A DNA stretch of 64,000 bases from Casp-alpha2 sp036337015 (GTDB lineage: Bacteria > Pseudomonadota > Alphaproteobacteria > Rhodospirillales > Casp-alpha2), in contig JAYZEZ010000008.1 of NCBI GenBank assembly GCA_036337015.1, positions 62,001-126,000 of the forward strand, given 5' to 3'. Of the stretch, positions 25,279 to 33,769 are shown in pieces (the stretch's first letter is position 1; the number at the start of each line of letters is the position of its first letter). The notes under the pieces were generated by a model, which saw only the letters and a list, made by a program, of their open reading frames with translations, was not told where the DNA came from and ran no database searches. Both the position numbers and the translations under genes were made by a program.

Positions 25279-26253
25279 CTATAGATCCTTTTTTATCTCG
25301 ATTGGTATGTTCTTAGCTGCATTAAATAAAGTTTTATCAATACTAGAACCTTTAAATTTTGCTCCCTTTAAATCAGATTGACTAAGATTTGCATCTGATA
25401 GATTAGATCCCTCAAAATTAGCATTCCTCAAATTTGCGCCAATGACCTGGGCCGAAATCAAATTGGCGCCTTTAAATGAAGAACCCTGAAAATCTGCACC
25501 ATAGGCTAACAACCACGTCAGACTAGCTTCTGAAAAATCACTGCCGCTGGCCTCTGTCCACTCCAAATTAGCACCTCCCATACTAGCATTTTTGAAAAGT
25601 GCTTCTGTTAAATTAGCCTCACGCAAATTCACACCTATAAGGTTCGCTCCACTCAAGTTAGCTCTGTAAAGATCAGCGCCAACTAGTTTTGCTGGAGCTG
25701 GGCCAATAAAACCTATCTGACTTGACCCTAAGTTTGCCCCCTTCAAGCTGGCACCTCTAAGAATGGATTGGCTAAGATCAACATCAGATAATACCGAATT
25801 TTTTAAAATCGCATTTTTAAGATTAGCTTTTTTCAAACGTGCCCCTGCCATGAAAGTATTGGACAAATTTGCACCATCAAGTCGAGCACTTTCAAGTATA
25901 GCAAGGGTAAGGTTTGCCCCATTAAAATTCGCATCTCTTAAATCCGCAATTGTAAGATCGCTTTGCCCCAAGTTGGCGCCGATAAAATTGGCTCCACGTG
26001 CCTTCACTGACCGTAAGTATGAATGACGGAGGTCTGCCCCTGAAAGATCTGCGCCTGTAAGGTCTGCGCCTACTAGAATGACACCAGAGAGATTAGCCCC
26101 CTTAAAATTCGCCCCAGCTAAATTCTTGCCCCTTAGGTCTGCGCCTGAAATATTTTTTCCATTTAATAAAATTTCAGCAATTACCGATTGATGTATTGTA
26201 AATAAAAAAATACAGATTAAAAAAAAGGAATAGTAAATAGAATTTTTCATCAT
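25279..26253 (-). CDS. Secreted pentapeptide-repeat protein coupled to aioA
   Basis: 324 residues. A signal peptide (about 1-26, hydrophobic FFLICIFLFTI core) is followed by roughly fifty A(D/N)LxG-type pentapeptides from about residue 30 to 315, predicting a right-handed quadrilateral beta-helix. The ATG overlaps the aioA stop by four bases (ATGA), so translation is coupled. The location in the periplasm would match that of arsenite oxidase. Function is unknown; a scaffold or partner for AioBA, or for the channel encoded 2 bp downstream, is inference. Confidence 0.88.
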   Translation of the reverse strand: MMKNSIYYSFFLICIFLFTIHQSVIAEILLNGKNISGADLRGKNLAGANFKGANLSGVILVGADLTGADLSGADLRHSYLRSVKARGANFIGANLGQSDLTIADLRDANFNGANLTLAILESARLDGANLSNTFMAGARLKKANLKNAILKNSVLSDVDLSQSILRGASLKGANLGSSQIGFIGPAPAKLVGADLYRANLSGANLIGVNLREANLTEALFKNASMGGANLEWTEASGSDFSEASLTWLLAYGADFQGSSFKGANLISAQVIGANLRNANFEGSNLSDANLSQSDLKGAKFKGSSIDKTLFNAAKNIPIEIKKDL

Positions 26254-28739
26254 TCAGAAACATTCTGTGGTAGAAAAGACAAATCTTGGGCAACATCAGG
26301 TTTTGGCCCCACACGACGTATATTTGCCCAAGCACCTTTGTAATAAGGTATTGTAGTTTTTGAATCTACATGATCAGAAATTAAATCACCAACAGATCCT
26401 CTTGGATGACCAAAAAGCATAAAAGTATGACCTAACTTTACCGCATCAGTAATATATGCAAGAGCACGAACGGTGCCGACATTATTAAATAATTCTACCA
26501 AGTCACCAGAAGAAATTCCTAAAGATTTTGCATCTTCAGCGTGCATTTCTATGTAAGGCAAGGGATTATGATCACCATAAAAGGGTATACGCTGATGATG
26601 GTAATTAGTTTGCCAGATATGATTAGTACGACCATTATTAACCCAAAAACGAAATTTTTTTCTTTGTTCGGCAACCTGAGCAGCGTAACTAGGCCATGGC
26701 CAAGGCGCGGGAATAAAACGTGCACGACCAGAAGGCGTTGAAAATTTACCATCATAATGCATGCGGGGTGTCCCTGATACAATTCCATTAACAATGCGCG
26801 TAGGTGTCTGAACTCCATTATTGCCATGTTGGCGAAGAAAATCATAAGTTACGCCTGAATAAGCTTCCATAGGATCGCTTCGATCTCCCTTGAACTGATA
26901 GCGTGCGTGGATGAAAACGTCCTCAGGCTTGCCCCAATCAAAATCCAAAAATCGATTTGCCATCAGAGGATTTTTTTCATTCAAGTAAAGCTCCCTCAAT
27001 CGCTTTGCAAAGCGAGAAATTATTTCCCAGTCAGGAATAGCCTTGCCCGGTGGATCCATAAATCGCTCGTATAATCGAAGACGTCGTTCACCATTGATTG
27101 AAGTAAGCTCGCTTTCTCCCCATTGTGCTGCTGGTAGAATCAAGTGAGCAAGCGTTGCTGTTTCTGTCATGTAAATGTCTTGGTTTATCAAAAACATACC
27201 ACCTTTTTTTAAAGCTTCAACGATTCGAGATACCCGTTCACCTATAGGCCGACCTCGAGTTTCATCAATAGCTTCTTGAACAGGGCGGCCTCGCTCGACC
27301 ATAGAGTGTTCCATAGCCTCCGCCTTCATGGTTGTTAAAATAGGATTGCACCCACCAACCCAATAGCACTTTACCTCACCCCGTCGAACAGCTTCATCAA
27401 CATTAAGTGCCGGTCGTCCACCTGGGTAAGGCGGTCTAACATAAGCTTCCTGATGCCCACCTAAACGACTAGCGCCAGTTCCTGGCCGACCGATGTTCCC
27501 CGTCAAAAGAGCTAGATTGATGACAGAAGAAACGCCTTCGTAGTTCTTTAGTCCCCAAATCAATCCCTTCTCATAATGCAACAATGAGCGTCGACGGAAC
27601 CCCCCTCCTTTTGGCTTCGCAATCCAGGATGCTGCTTTATAAATCTCTGTTTCTTGAAGACCGCTCAATTTTGCTGCTTCTTGGACGACACTCTCTAAAG
27701 ATTGATCAACATTTAGACTTGATCGTTGATAGGCTTCGAAAGTCTGCCTTTCCGTATAACGATTAACATAAGATGCATCGTACCATCGTCTGTCCAAAAT
27801 TATACGACTTATGGAATTTATAACGGCAATGTCTGTACCTGGCTCGATACGTAAATGCAAAACCCTGTCCTTACTAGCAGCGGTTTCAGCTGTGGCAACA
27901 GTCATGGTTCGGCGGGGATCTATAATTATCATCCTTCCCTCTTTAGAGGGCTCATCAGGAAATGTGTTTTTTTTAAGATCCGTAGTATCACCAGCTAGAT
28001 TGGGTATCATATGGCTGAGAAAATAGTTACTTTGTGTTTCATATGGGTTAGCACCTATTATAAGAATTGTATCTGCTAATTGTGCATCGACATATGAATT
28101 ATTTAAAGTTGCAACTCCAGCATCACCTGCAGCATGTACTTCACTATTATAAGCGGGGCGGTTATGTATCGAAGCCGCACGGGTTCCCACGCCAGTGAAA
28201 AAAAAGCGTCCAACTGCCCAATTGTTTTCAAACCCGCCGCCGCCGCCGCCATGGTCAAAAAACTTCATTCCAACAGCGTCTGCTCCCCATTGATCTATAA
28301 CAGCTTTTATGACTCGTGCTCCTAGATCCGCAGCCTCTTTCCAAGGAATTGGAACATGGCCATCTGTTTGCTTCAACATTGGTTCTTTTAAACGATCTTT
28401 TGTAGCTCTTTCAGTAGAATAAAGGGTTTGCGCCAATCCAGCCCCCCGAATAGAAGATATACCTTTATTCACAACACAGTCTTCATCAGGTATAATCGCT
28501 ATATTATATCTCGATCCATCATTATCGGTTACCACGGAATGCATAGCAGGAGCTATCCATTGAGAAAAAGCATCGAGTTGTTTCCTGAAGTCAATCTCTA
28601 ATGCATTTTTGGAAGGAGCTGGACCACCATCTTTCCCTTCCGGCCATTTATAAACATTATATCCACAGCCAACTATACAGAATTGGCAAACGGTTTTCAG
28701 TCGTTTAGCATTCTTTGGCGGCAATGGGACTTGAACCAT
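26250..28739 (-). CDS. aioA: Arsenite oxidase large subunit AioA
   Basis: 829 residues, the usual AioA length. Near the N-terminus Cys18, Cys21 and Cys25 (C-x2-C-x3-C) with Ser96 in the fourth position match the [3Fe-4S] site of known AioA. The family opening VCQFCIVGCGYNVYKW is distinctive, and the molybdopterin domains follow through to WANIRRVG at the C-terminus. It oxidises arsenite to arsenate in the periplasm and passes electrons to the Rieske subunit. AioA has no signal of its own; it is carried by the Tat signal of AioB, encoded 12 bp upstream. No aioX/S/R regulators or cytochrome c gene are seen in the window. It is overlapped by the pentapeptide gene. Confidence 0.96.
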   Translation of the reverse strand: MVQVPLPPKNAKRLKTVCQFCIVGCGYNVYKWPEGKDGGPAPSKNALEIDFRKQLDAFSQWIAPAMHSVVTDNDGSRYNIAIIPDEDCVVNKGISSIRGAGLAQTLYSTERATKDRLKEPMLKQTDGHVPIPWKEAADLGARVIKAVIDQWGADAVGMKFFDHGGGGGGFENNWAVGRFFFTGVGTRAASIHNRPAYNSEVHAAGDAGVATLNNSYVDAQLADTILIIGANPYETQSNYFLSHMIPNLAGDTTDLKKNTFPDEPSKEGRMIIIDPRRTMTVATAETAASKDRVLHLRIEPGTDIAVINSISRIILDRRWYDASYVNRYTERQTFEAYQRSSLNVDQSLESVVQEAAKLSGLQETEIYKAASWIAKPKGGGFRRRSLLHYEKGLIWGLKNYEGVSSVINLALLTGNIGRPGTGASRLGGHQEAYVRPPYPGGRPALNVDEAVRRGEVKCYWVGGCNPILTTMKAEAMEHSMVERGRPVQEAIDETRGRPIGERVSRIVEALKKGGMFLINQDIYMTETATLAHLILPAAQWGESELTSINGERRLRLYERFMDPPGKAIPDWEIISRFAKRLRELYLNEKNPLMANRFLDFDWGKPEDVFIHARYQFKGDRSDPMEAYSGVTYDFLRQHGNNGVQTPTRIVNGIVSGTPRMHYDGKFSTPSGRARFIPAPWPWPSYAAQVAEQRKKFRFWVNNGRTNHIWQTNYHHQRIPFYGDHNPLPYIEMHAEDAKSLGISSGDLVELFNNVGTVRALAYITDAVKLGHTFMLFGHPRGSVGDLISDHVDSKTTIPYYKGAWANIRRVGPKPDVAQDLSFLPQNVSE

Positions 28740-28751
28740 GACTTAAAAATC

Positions 28752-29258
28752 TCAAAGAATATTGGTGTGACGACCATATATCAGACCTTTAACTCCATAT
28801 GCCTGTATTCGATCGTTTACTACACGTAACTTAATTTGTGGTAGAGGCTGACTTGCCTGACCTATGACGACCCCTCCAGCTTTAGCCATATCAAAGGTGC
28901 TCCAATGACATGGACAAATTAGCATCTTACGGTCTGGATGGAATGTTACCGGACAACCCTTATGGGTACATAACGCCGAATAGGCAACTATAGACCCATT
29001 AGGCCCAACTCCATCTATAGCTGGCTCATTTAGGTGAACTATCACTGCCGGTGAATCTTCATCTGGATATTGAAAATCTACCGCAGATCCTTCCTGCAAA
29101 TCGGATAGAGGTCCTATATCTACAAGGGGATAAACTTCTTCTTTCCCAGCCGCAACCGCATTTGAGATTGTGAATATTTGACCAGCGACAAGACCGACAA
29201 CACTTGTTCCAGTAATTTTAAGAAAATCTCGACGATCTAATTGGGTATGTATAGACAT
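28752..29258 (-). CDS. aioB: Arsenite oxidase small Rieske subunit AioB
   Basis: About 168 residues from the ATG at 29258. That start is preferred over the ATG at 29288 because AGGA is placed upstream and the Tat motif then falls near the N-terminus: RRDFLK followed by a hydrophobic stretch ending AVAA. The Rieske [2Fe-2S] ligands are in CTHKGC and CPCHW. The protein accepts electrons from AioA and anchors or carries the complex across the membrane. It is the first gene of the long minus-strand array and is divergent from arsD. Confidence 0.95.
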   Translation of the reverse strand: MSIHTQLDRRDFLKITGTSVVGLVAGQIFTISNAVAAGKEEVYPLVDIGPLSDLQEGSAVDFQYPDEDSPAVIVHLNEPAIDGVGPNGSIVAYSALCTHKGCPVTFHPDRKMLICPCHWSTFDMAKAGGVVIGQASQPLPQIKLRVVNDRIQAYGVKGLIYGRHTNIL

Positions 29259-29544
29259 AGATTTCAAAATCCTATAAAAAGTTTTCATTTCGTTAATATA
29301 GAAAATGACAAAATTAAACTAAAATTGCAAGTTCGTAATTTTATATAACCTCTAGTCTACTTGACTTTAAAAAAAGAAATACATAATTGTAGAATGCCAT
29401 ACAAAATAATTGCCTAATTAACGAATTGTATTTAATTGGCTAAAGTAATTACCAAATAGTATTTAAAAGTAAAATTACATAAAAAAAACGAGATGGCTAT
29501 TATTCCATAACTATTTGTTAAATTTGATAATGGAGAAAAAAATT
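29259..29544. promoter_or_regulatory. Divergent control region between aioB and arsD
   Basis: This 286-bp AT-rich stretch must hold the promoters for aioBA (minus) and arsDA (plus). No sigma-54 -24/-12 element (common before aio genes elsewhere) was found on the minus strand. A weak TTGACT / CATAAT pair with a short 15-base spacer is at about 29369-29395 on the plus strand. ArsR (31.7 kb) is a likely regulator, but no clear operator stands out. Confidence 0.4.
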
Positions 29545-29907
29545 ATGACGTCTATCAGTGTTTACGAACCAGTTGGATGTTGCTCTAGCGGAGTATGTGG
29601 CCCTGAAGTAGAAGATTCTATGGCAGGATTTGCTGCTGCACTTAGCTGGGCTAAAAAACAAGGTGTTGCGGTTTCCATTTATAATTTAGGGCATCAACCA
29701 GGAGCATTTGCCGAAAACGCCGATGTTAAAAATGCAATCGAAAATGAAGGATTAGATTGCTTGCCACTGGTTATCGCTGATGAAAAAATAATCTCAAAAG
29801 GCGTATATCTATCAAAATCAGCCTTGGCAGAAAAAGTCGGCCTTAACTTTAAAGAAACACAAGATGAAGCAAAAGAAAATAACACAAATCAATCCTGCTG
29901 CGGATAA
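29545..29907 (+). CDS. arsD: Arsenite metallochaperone ArsD
   Basis: 120 residues from the ATG at 29545, which has GGAG about 10 bases upstream; an ATG-like start 30 bases earlier lacks a ribosome site. The arsenite-binding cysteines are in EPVGCCSSGVCGP (the Cys12-Cys13-Cys18 pattern), and a second CC pair is at the C-terminus. The thioredoxin-like fold of the family fits. ArsD takes cytosolic As(III) and hands it to ArsA, encoded 8 bp downstream. Confidence 0.95.
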   Translation: MTSISVYEPVGCCSSGVCGPEVEDSMAGFAAALSWAKKQGVAVSIYNLGHQPGAFAENADVKNAIENEGLDCLPLVIADEKIISKGVYLSKSALAEKVGLNFKETQDEAKENNTNQSCCG

Positions 29908-29915
29908 AATTAAGG

Positions 29916-31655
29916 ATGAAATTACTACAAAACCCACCTGAGAATCTTTTTTTTACCGGCAAGGGGGGTGTTGGCAAAACCTCCTCATCTTGCGCTGTAG
30001 CCGTAACACTAGCTGATCAAGGAAAGAAAGTATTATTAGTTAGTACAGATCCAGCATCTAACATAGATGAAATTTTTAGCCAAGTATTAAGCACCAATCC
30101 ACAACCTATCAAAGGTGTTGCGGGTTTATCTGCAATGAACGTTGACCCGGAAAAAGCAGCTGAAGAATATCGCGAAAAAGTTATAGGACCTTACCGTGGA
30201 GTCCTTCCAGATGTTGCAATCGCTTCTATGGAAGAACAACTCTCAGGGGCCTGTACAGTAGAAATTGCAGCTTTTGATCAATTCACTAATCTCATTGGAA
30301 ATACAAAAATTACCAAAAACTTCGATCACGTAATCTTTGATACAGCACCAACTGGTCATACGCTACGACTTTTATCATTACCAACAGCATGGAATGGGTA
30401 TATAGAAAACACGGTCTCAGGTACTACGTGTTTGGGGCCATTAGAAGGAATGGTTGAAAAAAAGGATATATACGAAGCCTCAATGAAGGCGCTAGCAGAT
30501 AAGAACCGTACAGTCCTTGTTTTAGTTAGCCGACCAGAAAAGGCAGCATTAGACGAAGCTGAACGTACAGCCATTGAACTTGGTGAAATTGGGGTCACAA
30601 ATATGTCAATCATCGTGAATGGTGTCTTCACTGCCATGGGGAATGATGACCCAATCGCTAACGCAATGGACCAACGCGGCCGTGATTCTTTATCTGCAAT
30701 GCCTAAGACTTTAAGTAAATTAGACCGTTTTGACGTTCCTCTGCGCACTCAGGAAATACTAGGCACGAATATCCTCCGCCAGTTTTTTTCAGCTGAAGAC
30801 CACAAAACACACGAACCAGAAGTACTTACGGGGGCTCTCCCCGAAAGTCTTGCGGATATCATTGATGACCTTGCCCATAAGGAACAGGGCATGATCATGA
30901 CAATGGGAAAGGGCGGCGTTGGCAAAACCACGATAGCCGCCCGCATTGCAATTGATCTAGCCACACGTGGATTTAATGTCCTACTTTCTACAACTGATCC
31001 AGCAGCACATGTAACTGATGCCGTTGGATGTTTGCGTGAACGTCTAGAAGTTGACCAGATTGACCCTAACTTAGAAGTAGAAAAATACCGTAAGCAAGTT
31101 ATGGAGACAACCGGAGCTGCTCTTGATGATGATGGCCGCGCACTTCTTGAAGAAGATCTCAATTCTCCTTGCACTGAAGAGATTGCTGTCTTCCAGGCTT
31201 TTGCCCGTACTGTAAATCAAGCACAAGGACAGATAGTTGTTCTAGATACAGCACCAACAGGACACACTATTTTATTGCTTGATGCAGCTGAAGCCTATCA
31301 CCGAGAGATTAGCCGTTTAGCTAGTGACGCATCTGATGAAGTTAGTAAGCTATTACCACGTCTTCGCGATCCAAATTTCACACGTGTCCTTATTTGCACT
31401 CTGGCAGAAGCAACGCCAGTTCATGAAGCAGCAGAATTACAAAAAGATCTTCGTCGTGCTGGAATAGAGCCTTATGCTTGGATTATAAATCAAAGTCTAG
31501 CCCCGCTAGACATTCAGGACCCCATACTTAAGGCCCGAAAAGCGCAAGAAACAAAATATATTTCAGAAGTATCTAATAATCATGCGAAAAGAACTATATT
31601 AGAGGCTTGGCAAGAAAGTAATATACAAAAAGGAAAAAGCTCAAATGCAGCTTAA
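29916..31655 (+). CDS. arsA: Arsenite-stimulated ATPase ArsA
   Basis: 579 residues with duplicated ATPase halves: P-loops GKGGVGKTSSS (about 15) and GKGGVGKTTIA (about 330), and two DTAPTGHT switch segments. The three As(III)-binding Cys of ArsA are all present, in LSGACTVEIA, SGTTCLGPL and LNSPCTEEIA. It binds As(III) from ArsD and powers an ArsB-type or ACR3-type efflux channel. No arsB or acr3 gene is in the window; the efflux partner is elsewhere or replaced by the aquaglyceroporin. It forms an operon with arsD. Confidence 0.95.
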   Translation: MKLLQNPPENLFFTGKGGVGKTSSSCAVAVTLADQGKKVLLVSTDPASNIDEIFSQVLSTNPQPIKGVAGLSAMNVDPEKAAEEYREKVIGPYRGVLPDVAIASMEEQLSGACTVEIAAFDQFTNLIGNTKITKNFDHVIFDTAPTGHTLRLLSLPTAWNGYIENTVSGTTCLGPLEGMVEKKDIYEASMKALADKNRTVLVLVSRPEKAALDEAERTAIELGEIGVTNMSIIVNGVFTAMGNDDPIANAMDQRGRDSLSAMPKTLSKLDRFDVPLRTQEILGTNILRQFFSAEDHKTHEPEVLTGALPESLADIIDDLAHKEQGMIMTMGKGGVGKTTIAARIAIDLATRGFNVLLSTTDPAAHVTDAVGCLRERLEVDQIDPNLEVEKYRKQVMETTGAALDDDGRALLEEDLNSPCTEEIAVFQAFARTVNQAQGQIVVLDTAPTGHTILLLDAAEAYHREISRLASDASDEVSKLLPRLRDPNFTRVLICTLAEATPVHEAAELQKDLRRAGIEPYAWIINQSLAPLDIQDPILKARKAQETKYISEVSNNHAKRTILEAWQESNIQKGKSSNAA

Positions 31656-31743
31656 TTTCCTGACTTTGAAATCTCTTTTAATTGTGTTTTATAGTTGTTC
31701 ATCATAGTATTCAAAAAATAAAAATCTGGATTACGGACCAAAT

Positions 31744-32151
31744 TTAATGAGCTTGTAACTTTGTTGCCACCATCTTCTTATTAAATAAGTGACGCCCTTC
31801 GCCACATAACGCTTCCAATGGCACGCCATTAACCTTTTTAAGACGCGCCCTATCTTCTTCTATGATAGGGTCATCTTCCAAGATATCTCGCAATAATTCC
31901 AAAACAGGAGGGGCATAAGGATTATTGTCATGCATAGATAAGCAGTAATAGACCCAACGCCCTTCTTTTCTTTGCGAAAGCAATCCTGCCATTCGCAAAA
32001 GTGATAAGTGCTTTGACACCGTTGCCGGTGCTAGTCCTAGAATCGCTGTGATTTGACAGACGCATAACTCACCAGGCTCCAACATCTTAAGGATACGAAC
32101 CCGAGTTGTATCTGCAATTGACCGACTCACGTGTTCAAAATTTTCTAGCAT
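31744..32151 (-). CDS. arsR: Arsenic-responsive repressor ArsR
   Basis: About 135 residues (start ATG at 32151; a TTG at 32160 is the alternative). The winged helix includes the metalloid site ELCVCQI, the classic ELCVCDL-type As(III) sensor, and the recognition helix PATVSKHLSLLRMAG. It releases DNA on binding arsenite. The gene is convergent with arsA (88 bp apart), not at the head of the ars or aio transcripts, so it acts in trans on the aioB-arsD control region. Confidence 0.94.
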   Translation of the reverse strand: MLENFEHVSRSIADTTRVRILKMLEPGELCVCQITAILGLAPATVSKHLSLLRMAGLLSQRKEGRWVYYCLSMHDNNPYAPPVLELLRDILEDDPIIEEDRARLKKVNGVPLEALCGEGRHLFNKKMVATKLQAH

Positions 32152-32376
32152 TTCAATCAATCATTCATTAAGTCTTTGGTGCAAATAACTGGAAATATTT
32201 ATACCATGTTTTGCATAGTACCTAGGATAGTAAAATTATACGTTATGAAAATATCAAAAATTTTGCACTATTCTAATTACATGCTTACTGAAAAAAGAAT
32301 ACGGTTTCGATTTTTTAATACATTTGTAACACCAATACACATTATCATTATTAATGTATAAATTATTTGACCTGCA

Positions 32377-32658
32377 ATGGAGAAAGGTATTTTGGAAAAA
32401 CCCGTTTGCCCTCAACGCGCGCCCTATAAAATTCGAGTAAAAGAAGGAAAAACCTATGTCTGGTGCAGCTGCGGATTGAGTGCCAAACAACCATGGTGCG
32501 ATGGCTCTCACGAAGGAACTGGTTTTGAACCAATCTTTTTTGAAGCGCCTATCTCTGGAGAGTTTTTTATGTGTGGATGCAAGGAATCAGAAAATCCACC
32601 ATATTGCTTTGGGAACTGCACAGGGAATGCCAAGCGCTATAAAGAATTTGGCATTTAG
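32377..32658 (+). CDS. Dual CDGSH-type iron-sulfur protein
   Basis: 93 residues at most; a TTG at 32392, preceded by GGAGAAAGG, probably gives the true N-terminus MEKPVCPQRAPY, which matches relatives. The first motif is canonical, CSCGLSAKQPWCDGSH. The second is CGCKESENPPYCFGNC, where Cys takes the place of the His ligand. CDGSH proteins hold [2Fe-2S] clusters and act in redox or cluster transfer. It lies between arsR and the LysR gene, 59 bp before the latter. Confidence 0.85.
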   Translation: MEKGILEKPVCPQRAPYKIRVKEGKTYVWCSCGLSAKQPWCDGSHEGTGFEPIFFEAPISGEFFMCGCKESENPPYCFGNCTGNAKRYKEFGI

Positions 32659-32664
32659 AAAAAC

Positions 32665-32711
32665 TATCGTTAAAATTTTAAAATATTAAATTTGTATCGA
32701 TTTTAACGATA
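32665..32711. promoter_or_regulatory. 12-bp inverted repeat upstream of the LysR gene
   Basis: TATCGTTAAAAT (32665-32676) and ATTTTAACGATA (32700-32711) form a perfect 12-bp inverted repeat with a 23-base spacer; the right arm ends 6 bp before the LysR ATG. It is a good candidate for an autoregulatory operator. With no T-run beyond the right arm, a terminator is less likely. The 13-mer ATCGTTAAAATTT recurs at 12358 upstream of the alcohol dehydrogenase. Confidence 0.55.
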
Positions 32712-32717
32712 ATAAAT

Positions 32718-33593
32718 ATGTACTATAATTGGCTTAGATCATTCCACGCAGTTGCTCGAAGTGGCGGCTTTACAGCTGCTTCTAAAACCTTAAATATTGG
32801 ACAACCAACTATCTCAGATCAAGTAAAGGCACTTGAACAAAAATTCGGAGTTGAATTATTTCACCGCCGCGGACGCACCATCAGCCTAACTGACACTGGT
32901 AGGGGTCTACTCGAAATTACACAAGATATATTTGGTCATGAAGATGAAGCAATTACCTATCTCACTGCAGCCCGAGACCTGAAACAAGGACGTTTAAAAC
33001 TTGGAGGCGTTGGCACACCCGTAGTAATGGAGTTGATCGAACAATTTCAATTATCTTACCCAGATATTCAATTGGAGATCCTAATTGATCATGGCGAACC
33101 AATGTTACGCAGTTTAATGGATTTTAAAACTGACGTGGCTATTCTTGCCCACATTAATGATAATCCAGATCTTTTCTATTTCCCCTATAGTCGTTCTGAC
33201 ATCGTACTTTTTGTTAACACGGAACACCCTTGGGCTAACCGTAAGAAAGTTCGCATAGAAGAGTTGGCTGGTCAAAAATGCATACTTCGTGAAAAATCCT
33301 CAGCCACACGTCAATCACTTGATAAAGCCATAGCTGATGCAGGCGTGGTGATAGGCGAGGCCCTCGAAATTAATAGCCGTGAAGCTGTCATGGATGGCAT
33401 CATTAGAGGATTGGGCGTGGGCGCTGTTTCAGAAATAGAATACGTTCAGCATAAAAAACTCCGGCTAATTAGAATTTCAAACGTAGACGTATTTATTTCT
33501 TTTTATGTGGCATGCTTGAATCGTCGAAAGAACCGGCCATTAATTCAATCATTTTTAAGAACTGCAGAAAATATGATCCCATCAAATACTTAA
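32718..33593 (+). CDS. LysR-family transcriptional regulator
   Basis: 291 residues. The N-terminal winged helix (1-60) has the LysR pattern FTAASKTLNIGQPTISDQVK, followed by the linker helix and two-lobe effector domain (about 90-290). No strong ribosome site is visible, and the ATG is 6 bp from a 12-bp inverted repeat, consistent with autorepression. It closes the arsenic/methyltransferase region, and a half-site match upstream of the alcohol dehydrogenase hints that it controls part of the catabolic island. The effector is unknown. Confidence 0.92.
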   Translation: MYYNWLRSFHAVARSGGFTAASKTLNIGQPTISDQVKALEQKFGVELFHRRGRTISLTDTGRGLLEITQDIFGHEDEAITYLTAARDLKQGRLKLGGVGTPVVMELIEQFQLSYPDIQLEILIDHGEPMLRSLMDFKTDVAILAHINDNPDLFYFPYSRSDIVLFVNTEHPWANRKKVRIEELAGQKCILREKSSATRQSLDKAIADAGVVIGEALEINSREAVMDGIIRGLGVGAVSEIEYVQHKKLRLIRISNVDVFISFYVACLNRRKNRPLIQSFLRTAENMIPSNT

Positions 33594-33769
33594 AAAAATT
33601 TTGAAGAAATACATATATCTAATCTGAATGAAATAAATTGTTAAATTTCATATTTACAATTAAGAAGTCTTTCTTGAAATAGCCACTTGAAACCACCTGC
33701 ATCTTATCAGCCATTTGTAGGTTTATCACGAACTTTGAGCCTGATTTAATTTTTTAAGGATTTTTCACT

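Noticed and set aside
25279..26253. Tandem DNA repeat
   Set aside because: The periodicity is the 15-base codon pattern of pentapeptide repeats in a gene; it is not a non-coding repeat or CRISPR array.
29259..29544. Sigma-54 promoter before aioB
   Set aside because: No TGGCAC-N5-TTGC element was found on the minus strand.
30356..31174. Two long antisense open frames (130 and 141 codons) inside arsA
   Set aside because: They lie opposite a well-conserved gene, have no ribosome sites, and are Ser/Arg-rich as mirror frames of Ala/Leu-rich coding usually are.
32176..32361. 61-codon frame upstream of the CDGSH gene
   Set aside because: Composition is that of AT-rich spacer (Ile/Asn/Phe-rich), without a ribosome site.
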